Positions 8,650 through 17,123 of a DNA stretch of 64,000 bases are shown piece after piece (the stretch's first letter is position 1; each line of letters begins with the position of its first letter). This DNA is from Desulfotomaculum nigrificans DSM 574 (GTDB lineage Bacteria > Bacillota > Desulfotomaculia > Desulfotomaculales > Desulfotomaculaceae): NCBI RefSeq assembly GCF_000189755.2, contig NZ_KI912183.1:1242257-1306256 (forward strand), given 5' to 3'. The notes beneath the pieces were generated by a model. That model saw only the letters and a program-made list of their open reading frames with translations, had not been told where the DNA came from and searched no databases. Made by a program: the position numbers and the translations under genes.

Positions 8650-8678
8650 ACAGGTGTTGGCAAAGCTCCAACACCTGT
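8650..8678. terminator. Bidirectional terminator
   Basis: ACAGGTGTTGG and CCAACACCTGT form an 11-bp stem. An A-run lies before it and a T-rich stretch after, between convergent genes. Confidence 0.85.
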
Positions 8679-8683
8679 CTGTT

Positions 8684-9292
8684 TTATTTACCGAACTTAA
8701 TTGAGATCTTTGGTCCGGCGTGCATTTTATTGGGCTCGGTTGGTGTGACGAAAGGACGTAAAAATAGTTTATCCTGGCCCCCTAGTTTAGGCTCTTCAGT
8801 GAATGGATTAGCTACAGTTTGCTCAACTTTTTCCTCCACCATAGGTACAGCCGGTTCCTCAATTGGGTCAATCTGGGTTAAATCATTTGTGATCGCTGCC
8901 CCGGTTGCCTCTCCTGCTTCTTCTTTGGCTTCTCCTACATCTACTAAATCTTTCGAGGGAACAATGTGTTCACTGGGTAGGTTTAATTCTCCTGGCACAG
9001 TTTCCTCAGTAGTTGGCTCCTGTTCTACAACCTCCGGTATTTCCTCCGGCAAAGGACCAACCATTGGCTCCTCGCCTATGCTGGCACTGCTCTGGTTGTA
9101 CTTCATTTCGGCAACATCAGGAACAGAGACATGTGCTTCTACCGGTTCCTGGCTCGGACCATCGTAGTCTACCTGTGGCACACCATTTTGCAAGTTAACA
9201 CCGGCCGTTTTAGCTTCTTTCTGCGAAAAAGAGAGCAGGATGAAGATTAGAAATAACGTAAACGCATTGGCGCTTGAGTGATTACCCCCCAC
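8684..9292 (-). CDS. Acidic Pro/Glu-rich protein with N-terminal membrane segment
   Basis: The 202-aa product starts MGGNHSSANAFTLFLIFILLSFS, a hydrophobic segment similar to small YjcZ-type sporulation peptides, then continues for about 170 residues of low-complexity acidic sequence rich in Glu, Pro and Val, ending in a basic patch (KISIKFGK). The acidic part looks disordered. The start is GTG, with GAAAGGGG upstream. The same hydrophobic motif appears in the 43-aa product at 52942-53073. A surface, spore or coat location is plausible; no function can be assigned. Confidence 0.6.
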   Translation of the reverse strand: MGGNHSSANAFTLFLIFILLSFSQKEAKTAGVNLQNGVPQVDYDGPSQEPVEAHVSVPDVAEMKYNQSSASIGEEPMVGPLPEEIPEVVEQEPTTEETVPGELNLPSEHIVPSKDLVDVGEAKEEAGEATGAAITNDLTQIDPIEEPAVPMVEEKVEQTVANPFTEEPKLGGQDKLFLRPFVTPTEPNKMHAGPKISIKFGK

Positions 9293-9458
9293 CTGTAAAA
9301 ACCCCTTTCGGTCAAAAAAATTATGGAAAATTCACCTTGCTATATATTACGGAGAAAATCCGTAAGTGTTACAAGTTAAACATAGTTAACACATATAACC
9401 AGGACTAAGGGGAAAATTACTTAATGAAAAAGCAGGCGGTTACGAAAGGGGAAATATA

Positions 9459-9551
9459 ATGGATCTATGGCTTTTTACCTTACTGATGGTACTGGTTGGC
9501 CTTTTGGTGATGGGCTGGCTAAGCCTGCTGACCAGACTGGACAGGAGGTAG
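9459..9551 (+). CDS. Small single-span membrane protein (30 aa)
   Basis: ATG at 9459 with GAAAGGGGA about 7 bases upstream encodes MDLWLFTLLMVLVGLLVMGW then SLLTRLDRR: one hydrophobic helix and a basic tail, like KdpF-type or regulatory micropeptides. A perfect terminator hairpin follows 33 bases after the stop, so a short transcript is defined. The identity is unknown. Confidence 0.5.
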   Translation: MDLWLFTLLMVLVGLLVMGWLSLLTRLDRR

Positions 9552-9583
9552 CTTATGATTTGGTGTCAAAACATCATTAAAAT

Positions 9584-9608
9584 AAGAGCTAGCCACGTGC
9601 TAGCTCTT
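9584..9608. terminator. Terminator after the 30-aa gene
   Basis: AAGAGCTAGC-CACGT-GCTAGCTCTT followed by TAATTTTT on the plus strand. It overlaps the last codons of the minus-strand gene 9600-9824. Confidence 0.8.
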
Positions 9609-9824
9609 TAATTTTTGCAGCATTTGAGTAACTATAAATGGTTTGTTTTCAATGGCCACGATTTCCTTTTGTAAAATTTCAATGTGCCTCATTTCTTCAT
9701 CCCTGAATTTCAGCAGCATTTGCCTGGCTTCGGGGTTACGTACCATAATGGCGGACTCGTTATAAAAGATTTGATTACGAATTTTATCTTCCAGTACATC
9801 ATTCAATAATTCTAAATTATCCAT
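9600..9824 (-). CDS. Small ferritin/rubrerythrin-like helical protein (74 aa)
   Basis: All-helical 74-aa product. NQIFYNESAIMVRNPEAR and MLLKFRDEEMRHIEILQ resemble one helix pair of a ferritin-like domain, with EExxH (EEMRH, about residues 43-47) as the metal-binding type motif. It is half the length of a normal four-helix ferritin-like domain, so it would have to dimerise to make one. AGGAGGGG precedes the ATG. It lies 9 bases after a similar small helical gene and is probably co-transcribed with it. Confidence 0.5.
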   Translation of the reverse strand: MDNLELLNDVLEDKIRNQIFYNESAIMVRNPEARQMLLKFRDEEMRHIEILQKEIVAIENKPFIVTQMLQKLKS

Positions 9825-9833
9825 AGTCCCCTC

Positions 9834-10040
9834 CTATTTAATATCCAGTTTTATCATTTCCTGTTCTATTTCCGCTAAATGGCTTTGGGCTGTTTTTTCA
9901 AATAGCTTAAACATTTTTTTAAGGCGCTTGTCTTTTGTCGTATTAGATAAAAAAGCATACTTGGCCTTACGTTGTGTTTCCTGGTCAAAGGCCATTTTAA
10001 AAGTGTTATTTATAATATCCTTTTGCTTAAGTTTGGGCAC
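9834..10040 (-). CDS. Small helical protein (68 aa), companion of the ferritin-like gene
   Basis: The 68-aa basic product (AFDQETQRKAKYAFLSNTTKDKRLKKMFKLFEKTAQSHLAEIEQEM) is predicted all-helical. Its C-terminal pattern ExxAxSHLxExE recalls a degenerate ferritin/rubrerythrin helix without a clear EExxH. It precedes the 74-aa gene in a two-gene unit. Small paired helical proteins like this occur in spore formers. The function is unknown. Confidence 0.45.
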   Translation of the reverse strand: MPKLKQKDIINNTFKMAFDQETQRKAKYAFLSNTTKDKRLKKMFKLFEKTAQSHLAEIEQEMIKLDIK

Positions 10041-10148
10041 ACTAACACCCCCAACATTTTTCTTAGCTATAGGATTATAAAATTTTAGGCATATTATTAT
10101 TTTTTTGGCGGAAAATATTTTAAGTAGCTGTTGATCAAGGAGGTAGCA

Positions 10149-11237
10149 ATGATTAAAGTAGCTATAATCGGAGCGGGGATTGCCGGCCTATCCTGTGCCA
10201 TTGAATTAGAAAAATTAGGCATCAAACCGGCCATATTTGAGCAAAAACACCGTGTAGGCAGTCCGTTCACCTTTGCTCCTATGACACTTAACTTTTCATT
10301 TAAACCGATAAAGGATCAGCTGAAAGAGTTAAAAAAGCGATATGATATAGATATTAAACCCATCAGCAAAATAAAACTGCTGCGGGTCCGGGGTCCTAAC
10401 AGTGAATACATGGTACAGGGACACCTGGGTTATACGGTTTTACGGGGACAGGAAGAGCAATCAGCGGAGTGTCAATTAGCCCGCATACTAAAAACCCCCA
10501 TCAAATTTGAGTGTCCGGTTAAACCCGAGGATCTACTAAAAAAATTTGATTACTTAGTAATTGCCGATGGCACCGGCCACTGGGCCAAAAAGCTCAATAT
10601 TTGGCAAAGCCTGTTTAAATGTTGGATTAGAGGAGCCACCGTTTTAGGCCGGTTTAATCCCAGAGAAGTTCGGATCTGGATTAACACCAACTATTGTAAA
10701 AGCGGCTTTGTATATTTAGTACCGCTAAGCACGGACCGGGCCTCCTTAATCTTAATCGCCTCTTACATCACCCATGGACAATTAGATCACTACTGGCAAA
10801 CCTTTATTGAGCAGGAAAAAATTTTTCCTGAAATGATTAATAAATGGGACATGGAATTTGAAACCGGTTTAGTCTACCCGCATCGGGTGGGAAACACTTT
10901 TTTTATTGGTAACAGTGGCGGCTTTGTCACCAGCTGGATCGGGATGGGGCTGTTTTCCTGCGTGGCCAGCGGGGTGGAAGCTGCCAGGGCCATTGCCGGT
11001 CAGGGCGATTACGAGAAAAGTATGAAATTTCATCAAGCTGTGATGGAAGCTAACGCCACCATGCGGCGCCTATGGGATCGCTTGAATAACCGCAACATTG
11101 ATCGTTTTATCAGAATCATCGGTACTCCTCCCCTTAAACAGGTCTTTTATCAAAGCAATTTAAATTTGATTGAAAAAACATCACCTCTGTTAAGCCAGTT
11201 ACTAAAAACCTCAGAAGAAGTACAGTATTTTCAATAA
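10149..11237 (+). CDS. FAD-dependent oxidoreductase, geranylgeranyl-reductase-like
   Basis: A 362-aa flavoprotein. The N-terminus VAIIGAGIAGLSCAIELEKLG is a dinucleotide-binding Rossmann motif followed by FEQKHRVG. YLVIADGTGHWAK is the second FAD motif and NTFFIGNSGGFVTSWIGMGLFSCVASGVEAARAI is the GD-type FAD-binding C-terminal motif of the PHBH/geranylgeranyl reductase group. The longer frame starts at 10131, but AAGGAGG lies just before the ATG at 10149 and this gives the normal N-terminus. The gene stands alone before a strong terminator. The substrate, perhaps an isoprenoid or quinone, is unknown. Confidence 0.72.
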   Translation: MIKVAIIGAGIAGLSCAIELEKLGIKPAIFEQKHRVGSPFTFAPMTLNFSFKPIKDQLKELKKRYDIDIKPISKIKLLRVRGPNSEYMVQGHLGYTVLRGQEEQSAECQLARILKTPIKFECPVKPEDLLKKFDYLVIADGTGHWAKKLNIWQSLFKCWIRGATVLGRFNPREVRIWINTNYCKSGFVYLVPLSTDRASLILIASYITHGQLDHYWQTFIEQEKIFPEMINKWDMEFETGLVYPHRVGNTFFIGNSGGFVTSWIGMGLFSCVASGVEAARAIAGQGDYEKSMKFHQAVMEANATMRRLWDRLNNRNIDRFIRIIGTPPLKQVFYQSNLNLIEKTSPLLSQLLKTSEEVQYFQ

Positions 11238-11260
11238 CTTTATTAATCCTTAAACATCCA

Positions 11261-11289
11261 GAAACCCTCCCCGCACAGGGGAGGGTTTC
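11261..11289. terminator. Strong GC-rich terminator
   Basis: GAAACCCTCCCC-GCACA-GGGGAGGGTTTC, a 12-bp perfect stem, follows the flavoprotein gene. Confidence 0.85.
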
Positions 11290-11466
11290 CTTTAACGGAC
11301 TTGTGCGCTTTTGCAGCGCTACCAGCCCGGTGCTTATAATATGATCTGTTTACCGCCATAATATTTGTGGTTTGGCCTAGTAATACATGGAACTGTCGTC
11401 AGATCATAAACGTATTTTGGGATGGCCATACTTAACAACAGTGATCTAATTTACGGAGGTGACCCT

Positions 11467-12612
11467 TTGTCTCTGTATATATGTGGAAACAAACTATTTG
11501 AATATATGGTGGCCTATATCCTGCGCAACAACGGGTATATTGCCGGAGTGCCACGCAGGAAGTTAGGCGGTCGGGGGGCCCAACATCAAGTAGGGGTAAT
11601 CGGGGTTGACTTAAATAACAGTCCCTTTTGTTTGAACACTGTATTACTGGTATCCGTCAGGGATGATGGGCATGCAGATCACGATAAAGATATGCAACTG
11701 GTGCGCAACCTTAAAGCCACCTTGTTGGATTTGGAACAAACTCTCCCTTCCCGCCGGGAACTTATCCGGGATCTAATGGATAATAACAGGGGTGATTTAT
11801 TCCATCGTATTTACGGGGGCAAAAGAGATAAGGAAACTCTTACCGTGAATTATGTGGGCGGTGTTTTCGTAGTCGGCAATTTTTCACCACCGGCCTGGGA
11901 ATATGCCAATGCCCATGGTATTTACGTGGTGCACCTGCCGGAAGTAATGGCCGGAGAAAATTTGGCCGCCTGGCAACAGCGAATCAGGGAAGCCCTTGGC
12001 AAAATTGTCTTGCCGGATGGCAGCATCACTTTACCAGGGCTGGCCAAAAAAACAAAAAAAATTCCCCAATTTAGGGAAATCCTTTCGTCATTGCGGCAGC
12101 CCCACAACTGTGATTTAACGCCGGAGCAAAGTCACGACCTGTTTACCATTTTTAACGAAGTGCTAAAAACAGATGAAATGTTACCACTGACCCGTAGCCT
12201 GCAGAGAACCTCTCTGGCCACAGTTAACGGTTACCCGGTGGTATTTGAATACAATGTTAGCTACAAGGCACTGGTTGACGCAGCCTTATCAATTTATGAA
12301 AGAAAGATCCGGCAAGTTAAATCCGTGGCCCCGGCCACCACTTACAAACCGCTGGATGTGGTTCACCTGTGGGCCAATAATATCACTTCGTCATTGGACG
12401 GCGAGGTGCTGAAATTCTCCTACCAGGTGGAAAAGAAAGACGCTCCCCAAAGCATTCAAAATTTAGCCGGTTTCCTTTACATACCCCATACAGTTCTAAA
12501 CAAACGAAACATGGACAGATTTCGTCTGCGGATGCCCCTGAAGGCCGGTCTAAGCCTGGTCTGTGAGTTCCGTTTGAACCAACCGGAACAGCGGGTGGAT
12601 AATTTGGCTTAG
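11467..12612 (+). CDS. Uncharacterised protein with a degenerate restriction-endonuclease-like N-terminus
   Basis: GGAGGTG precedes a TTG at 11467; I prefer this to the ATG at 11422, which has no ribosome site. The 381-aa product begins MSLYICGNKLFEYMVAYILRNNGYIAGV, then GGRGAQHQVGVIGVDL and NTVLLVSVR. This spacing (E in helix 1, GY, G-x-G, H-Q-V-x-V-I-G, then a hydrophobic strand) is that of Mrr-like PD-(D/E)xK nucleases, but the expected Asp after HQV is Gly and the ExK-type pair reads SVR. The remaining 250 residues look soluble and are unrecognised. If the fold call is right the nuclease is inactive. It converges on paaK. Confidence 0.5.
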   Translation: MSLYICGNKLFEYMVAYILRNNGYIAGVPRRKLGGRGAQHQVGVIGVDLNNSPFCLNTVLLVSVRDDGHADHDKDMQLVRNLKATLLDLEQTLPSRRELIRDLMDNNRGDLFHRIYGGKRDKETLTVNYVGGVFVVGNFSPPAWEYANAHGIYVVHLPEVMAGENLAAWQQRIREALGKIVLPDGSITLPGLAKKTKKIPQFREILSSLRQPHNCDLTPEQSHDLFTIFNEVLKTDEMLPLTRSLQRTSLATVNGYPVVFEYNVSYKALVDAALSIYERKIRQVKSVAPATTYKPLDVVHLWANNITSSLDGEVLKFSYQVEKKDAPQSIQNLAGFLYIPHTVLNKRNMDRFRLRMPLKAGLSLVCEFRLNQPEQRVDNLA

Positions 12613-13902
12613 CTATATATTTTTCTCCCTTAGGTCAAACACCCGCTTACTTTTCTTCTCTGAGCGGGGTAATGTGCCACAGGGCACCACTTCTACCTCG
12701 GACTGGATACCAATGCGCGCTTTAATATTACGTTTGCATTCACCGGCTACCAGGGCCGGATCATAGCCTGCTTGCCCTTCCACTTTAATTAATATGCGGT
12801 CCTTACCCTCAACCCGGGTCAAAATTATCTGATATTCACTGCTGGCCCCCTGGGTCAACTTTAATACATGGTCAATCTGCCCCGGGTAAATGTTTACCCC
12901 CTTAATCTTAATCATGTCATCGGTCCTACCCAATACCCGGTCAATCATGGGGAAGGGAGAACCACAGGGGCAGGCCTCCAAACGCAGCCTGGTAATATCA
13001 TGGGTACGGTAACGCAGCAGGGGCATTCCTTCTTTGGTTAAGGTGGTAATGACTAATTCACCCTGCTGACCGGGTGCCAGTTGCTCACCTGTGACCGGAT
13101 CAATAATTTCAAACAATAAATGATCAGACCAGAAATGCAGACCCAGGTGATAGTCACAGTCAATGGCGATACCCGGACCGTAAATTTCCGTTAACCCGTA
13201 AATATCAAAGGTTTTAATGTTCAGCATTTCTTCAATGCGGGCCCGCATCTTGCCGCCCCATCTTTCACTGCCGAAAATCCCCGTACGCAGACGAATTCTT
13301 TCCCGTAATCCCCGCTTATTTATTTCTTCCGCCAACAACAAGCCGTAGGAAGATGTGCCAATCAGCACCGTGGCAGCCAGATCCTCCATCAGTTCCAGTT
13401 GTTTTTCAGTATTACCGGGTCCGGTGGGAATAGTCATGGCCCCTAACCGTTCCACCCCGGCCTGAAAACCGATGCCGGCGGTCCATAAGCCATAGCCCGG
13501 GGTGACCTGCACCCGGTCCAGGGGGGTTACCCCGGCCATCCGTAGGCAGCGGGCCATCATCCCGGCCCAAACATCCACATCACCGGCGGTATAGGGAACA
13601 ATAATGGGCTTGCCGGTGGTACCCGAAGAGGAATGGATGCGTACCACCTGCTCTTCCGGCACTGCCTGTAATCCCAGGGGGTAGCCCAACCTTAATTCTG
13701 ATTTGGTGGTAAAGGGCACTGCGGCCAGATCCTTAACGGTACGAATTTGCTCCGGCTTAATACCTGCTTGATCCAGCTTTTGCCGATAAAAAGGAGAATT
13801 ATCATAAACCCTTTGCACCATTTCCTGTAGCTGTTTGGCTTGCCGGTCAAAAAGCCCGGCATAATCAAATAATGGGCCGGATTGTTTAGGCATCACTGAC
13901 AT
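12613..13902 (-). CDS. paaK: Phenylacetate-CoA ligase (aryl-CoA synthetase)
   Basis: AMP-forming acyl-CoA synthetase that activates phenylacetate or another aryl acid. The ATP-binding motif is RIHSSSGTTGKPIIVPYTAGD, the mid motif FDIYGLTEIYGPG, and the C-terminal domain contains RTDDMIKIKGVNIYPGQID. 429 aa is the usual size for PaaK. The ATG overlaps the end of iorB by 10 bases, so it is translationally coupled. Together with IorAB it should convert aryl pyruvates to aryl-CoA and free aryl acids, linking aromatic amino acid breakdown to ferredoxin and ATP. Confidence 0.92.
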   Translation of the reverse strand: MSVMPKQSGPLFDYAGLFDRQAKQLQEMVQRVYDNSPFYRQKLDQAGIKPEQIRTVKDLAAVPFTTKSELRLGYPLGLQAVPEEQVVRIHSSSGTTGKPIIVPYTAGDVDVWAGMMARCLRMAGVTPLDRVQVTPGYGLWTAGIGFQAGVERLGAMTIPTGPGNTEKQLELMEDLAATVLIGTSSYGLLLAEEINKRGLRERIRLRTGIFGSERWGGKMRARIEEMLNIKTFDIYGLTEIYGPGIAIDCDYHLGLHFWSDHLLFEIIDPVTGEQLAPGQQGELVITTLTKEGMPLLRYRTHDITRLRLEACPCGSPFPMIDRVLGRTDDMIKIKGVNIYPGQIDHVLKLTQGASSEYQIILTRVEGKDRILIKVEGQAGYDPALVAGECKRNIKARIGIQSEVEVVPCGTLPRSEKKSKRVFDLREKNI

Positions 13903-14495
13903 TTTGGCACACCTCCCACTGCTTCCTGGCCCAGTGCAAAGGCCCGCTGGTTAATTTCCCGCAGTCTGGGTGGTATTGTATCTAAAACCACTTTTTTGAG
14001 ATGATCAGCGTCATAGGGCAGTATCCGTAAAGCAGACAGCGCCCCCAGCATCACAATATTAGTGGTCTTGATGGTTCCCGCCTGTTCGGCCAAAGCAGCG
14101 GCATCCAGGAAATATAATGATTCCGTGCTTTCCTGCAGGAAGGAGGTCAACTGCCGCCGGTCATACTGGGATAAACCAAGGGATACAGATACCGGGTGAA
14201 TGTTATGGGTGTTAGCAATGACTACCCCGCCCCTTTTCAGCTTGGTTAGACCTCTAACTGTCTCCGCCAGTTCAAACCCCAACAATACATCAGCTCCACC
14301 GTCCGGGATCAAGGCCCCGTAATTACCAGAGCCCATGCGTACCTGGCTCATGACCACACCTTCCCGCTGGGCCATGCCAATGGCTTCGGAGGTAAGGACA
14401 GGCAATCCCGCTTCCATGGCGGCCCGGGCTAAAATGCGGGAAGCTAATACGTTGCCCTGCCCCCCCACACCGGTAATCACTAAATCTAATCTCAT
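13893..14495 (-). CDS. iorB: Indolepyruvate ferredoxin oxidoreductase, beta subunit
   Basis: Gamma-domain-type subunit (200 aa) of the 2-oxoacid:ferredoxin oxidoreductase family. DLVITGVGGQGNVLASRILARAAMEAGL and TSEAIGMAQREGVVMSQVRMG are the family signatures. It starts at the base after iorA ends and runs into paaK. The heterodimer oxidatively decarboxylates indolepyruvate and related aryl pyruvates to aryl acetyl-CoA and reduces ferredoxin. Confidence 0.93.
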   Translation of the reverse strand: MRLDLVITGVGGQGNVLASRILARAAMEAGLPVLTSEAIGMAQREGVVMSQVRMGSGNYGALIPDGGADVLLGFELAETVRGLTKLKRGGVVIANTHNIHPVSVSLGLSQYDRRQLTSFLQESTESLYFLDAAALAEQAGTIKTTNIVMLGALSALRILPYDADHLKKVVLDTIPPRLREINQRAFALGQEAVGGVPKCQ

Positions 14496-16295
14496 CTAAA
14501 CCTCACCTCCGCTGATAATTGCTCCGGCCGGGCATATTTGGCTGCATAGCTCGCAACCGGTGCAGGCTGCCCCAATCACCGGCCCCTGATCTCCTCGGGA
14601 AATGGCCGGACAGCCCAATTCCTCCAGACATAAGCCGCAATCCAGGCATTTTTCATAATCTACAACTTTAGCCGACCTGCGCTCCTTAACCAAAGCCACA
14701 CATTCCCGCCGCATCACCAGCACCGAAACCCCGTCCCGGTTTAAAGCTTCTTTAGCCGCCGCCAGGGCCGAGGTAAAGTCATAAGGATCAACAACTTTTA
14801 CCCAGGACACCCCACAGGCCTCGGCCAACCTGGCAATATCCAGCGGTTCCACCGGTTGACCGGTGGCGTTACGGTTAAGGCCCGGGTGGCTTTGATGGCC
14901 GGTCATAGCTGTGGTCCGGTTATCCAATACCACCAGCGTGAGCCGGGAGCCATTGTGTACGGCATTAATCAAGCCTGGAATACCGGTATGGAAGAAGGTA
15001 GAATCACCCAGAAATGCCACTACCGGCCTATCCGGTTCGGCCAACTGCAGGCCACAACCGATGGTAATGCTGGCACCCATACAAAGACAAGTATCCACCG
15101 CATTTAAAGGGGCCATATTCCCCAGGGTATAGCAGCCGATATCTCCGGTAAAAATGGCATCGGTACCCTGGGCTGCCTGCTTTAAGGCATAGAAGGAAGC
15201 CCGGTGCGGGCAACCGGCGCACAGGACCGGCGGACGTACCGGCAGGGGCGGTAATTGTTTTGCTTCTTCCCGGGGTACATTAAGCTTTAGAAATTGGACC
15301 AGGGCCTGCTTTACCTGATCAACGTTAAGCTCTCCCTCCCGGGGCAACAGGTTATTGTGCTTGCCCCGCAGGACAATAGGCCGCCTGTGCTGCCAGATAA
15401 TCTTAATTAGTTGCTCCTCCACCACCGGCTCCTGCTCTTCAACCACCAAAACCCGGTCAATTTTATCTAAAAACTGTAAGGTAATGCTAACCGGCAGGGG
15501 GTAAGGAGTACCAATCTTCAGTATCGGCACATCAATACCTAACAAATCCAGGGCTTCCTTGACATAGTTGTAGGCTACCCCGCTGGTTACCACCCCGCTA
15601 TAGCGGGAACCGGGAATAACCTGGTTAAAGGGACTGGCAGCAAAGATATTTTCTATCTGCTGTTGCTGCTGGTTGAGCCATTTATGCCGCTTGCTGGCCA
15701 GGCTGGGAAAAATTACCCAGTTCGGGCTTTTTTCGAACTTTACTTGTCTCGGATTACGATTAAACTTCTCTGTTACCTCCACATCCTGGCATACATGACA
15801 GGTGCGGGTGGTAGGACGGACAATCACCGGCAGTCCCAGGGCTTCGGAAATATCAAAAGCCACCCTGGTCATTTCCTTGGCTTCCTGGGGGCTGGCCGGA
15901 TCCAATACCGGTAACTTGGCAAACTGGGCAAATTTTCTGGTATCCTGCTCGTTTTGTGAACTATGGGGGCCGGGATCATCCGCCACCACCAGCACCAACC
16001 CACCTTTGACCCCAATATAGGCCAGGGTCATCAAAGGATCAGCAGCCACATTTAAACCAACTTGCTTCATGGTCACCAGCGCTCTGGCACCGGCATAAGC
16101 TGCCCCGGCGGCTACCTCCAGGGCCACCTTTTCATTTACTGACCACTGGGCATGAAAACCCAGTTCCTCAGCCTTGGCTGCCAGAGTGGAAAAAACTTCT
16201 GAGGAAGGGGTTCCCGGATAACCGGTTACCACTTGCACTCCTGCTTCCATTGCCCCGTAGGCAATGGCCTCGTTACCCATTAACAGTTTCTTCAA
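14496..16295 (-). CDS. iorA: Indolepyruvate ferredoxin oxidoreductase, alpha subunit
   Basis: The 599-aa catalytic subunit binds thiamin diphosphate and Fe-S clusters. The N-terminus MGNEAIAYGAMEAGVQVVTGYPGTPSSEV is typical. CAGCPHRASFYALK and GDIGCYTLGNMAPLNAVDTCLCMGAS form the TPP domain, and the C-terminal CLDCGLCLEELGCP and CTGCELCSQICP are two 4Fe-4S binding sets. The start is TTG, with GGGGAGGG upstream. It is the first gene of iorA-iorB-paaK, separated from yedF by a terminator, so it may have its own promoter in the 200-base gap. Confidence 0.94.
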   Translation of the reverse strand: MKKLLMGNEAIAYGAMEAGVQVVTGYPGTPSSEVFSTLAAKAEELGFHAQWSVNEKVALEVAAGAAYAGARALVTMKQVGLNVAADPLMTLAYIGVKGGLVLVVADDPGPHSSQNEQDTRKFAQFAKLPVLDPASPQEAKEMTRVAFDISEALGLPVIVRPTTRTCHVCQDVEVTEKFNRNPRQVKFEKSPNWVIFPSLASKRHKWLNQQQQQIENIFAASPFNQVIPGSRYSGVVTSGVAYNYVKEALDLLGIDVPILKIGTPYPLPVSITLQFLDKIDRVLVVEEQEPVVEEQLIKIIWQHRRPIVLRGKHNNLLPREGELNVDQVKQALVQFLKLNVPREEAKQLPPLPVRPPVLCAGCPHRASFYALKQAAQGTDAIFTGDIGCYTLGNMAPLNAVDTCLCMGASITIGCGLQLAEPDRPVVAFLGDSTFFHTGIPGLINAVHNGSRLTLVVLDNRTTAMTGHQSHPGLNRNATGQPVEPLDIARLAEACGVSWVKVVDPYDFTSALAAAKEALNRDGVSVLVMRRECVALVKERRSAKVVDYEKCLDCGLCLEELGCPAISRGDQGPVIGAACTGCELCSQICPAGAIISGGEV

Positions 16296-16310
16296 TGGAA
16301 CGACCCTCCC

Positions 16311-16517
16311 CTAAAAAACTAAAAACCAGGCCGAGAGGCCTGGTAAAAAACCATATAACTCAACTTTAGCCGCCTCACCTAAGCTCAACTCACCTCTGCT
16401 CATCTCCAATATTAAATTGCAGTCATTCATTCTATGCTCTACTCCAACATCAGGTAACCGTTTTAGTACCCCGGTCACCTTGCCATAAAGTTTACCATAC
16501 TTAATAGCATCTGTCAC
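16311..16517 (-). CDS. Doubtful 68-aa reading frame between yedF and iorA
   Basis: The GTG-started frame (MTDAIKYGKLYGKVTGVLKRLPDV) has no clear ribosome site, and its last 12 codons are made by the terminator hairpin at 16325-16344. It may be non-coding. I list it because it fills the 200-base gap and shows no stop across 68 codons. No family is recognised. Confidence 0.2.
   Translation of the reverse strand: MTDAIKYGKLYGKVTGVLKRLPDVGVEHRMNDCNLILEMSRGELSLGEAAKVELYGFLPGLSAWFLVF
16325..16344 (-). terminator. Terminator between selD-yedF and iorA
   Basis: ACCAGGCC-GAGA-GGCCTGGT followed by TTTTTAG on the minus strand. Confidence 0.8.
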
Positions 16518-16530
16518 CAGCTTTTTTATG

Positions 16531-17121
16531 CTACAGTGTGACTACTTTACCCTCACCGGTCAGGTTCTGCAGAATTTCCAGCATATTGGTAACCCGGCCC
16601 ACGGCTAACTGATCCTTCAACTTATAATAATCCAGGCAGGTGCCGCAGGAGATTACCTCCGTCCCCCGCTCCACCAGCTTAAGTATTTGTTCCAGTACCC
16701 GGGAATGCTTGGTGGCTAACCGTACCCCTGAATTTACAAACATAATGATTCTTGGCGCCGGTTCTTCCAGAAGACTGTTGAAGAAACTAACCATTAAAGT
16801 TTCCCCTAGATCTTCGGCTCCGTTACCAAAGGTATTGCTGGTAATTAAGTAAACCATCGGCCCGGTACTACATTCCGAGGTTACCACTGCCTGAGGGGCA
16901 GTGGCCTCCCCCTTGGTGATGGTTAGATAATATTCGCCGTTTTTTTCCTCTACACTCACCTGGCAGCCGGCATTTTGGGCAAATCTTAACACATTTTCCC
17001 GGGCCACCTCGTTATCAACAATAGAAATGATGGTCCCCTGTGGGATTTCCTCCAGGGCCCGTTTAGTGTTAATTACCGGCTGGGGACAGGCCAAGCCGCG
17101 GTTATTGATTTCCTTAATCAT
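16531..17121 (-). CDS. yedF: Sulfurtransferase-like selenium metabolism protein YedF
   Basis: The N-terminal TusA-like domain has IKEINNRGLACPQPVINTKRALEE, with the conserved CPxP Cys at about residue 12. The C-terminal DsrE-like domain (VYLITSNTFGNGAEDLGETLMVSFFNSLLE, SCGTCLDYYKL) completes the 196-aa YedF architecture, which is usually encoded beside selD in selenium-using bacteria. Its ATG lies 2 bases after the selD stop. It is thought to help deliver selenium to SelD; this is inferred from context, not proven. Confidence 0.9.
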   Translation of the reverse strand: MIKEINNRGLACPQPVINTKRALEEIPQGTIISIVDNEVARENVLRFAQNAGCQVSVEEKNGEYYLTITKGEATAPQAVVTSECSTGPMVYLITSNTFGNGAEDLGETLMVSFFNSLLEEPAPRIIMFVNSGVRLATKHSRVLEQILKLVERGTEVISCGTCLDYYKLKDQLAVGRVTNMLEILQNLTGEGKVVTL

Positions 17122-17123
17122 AT

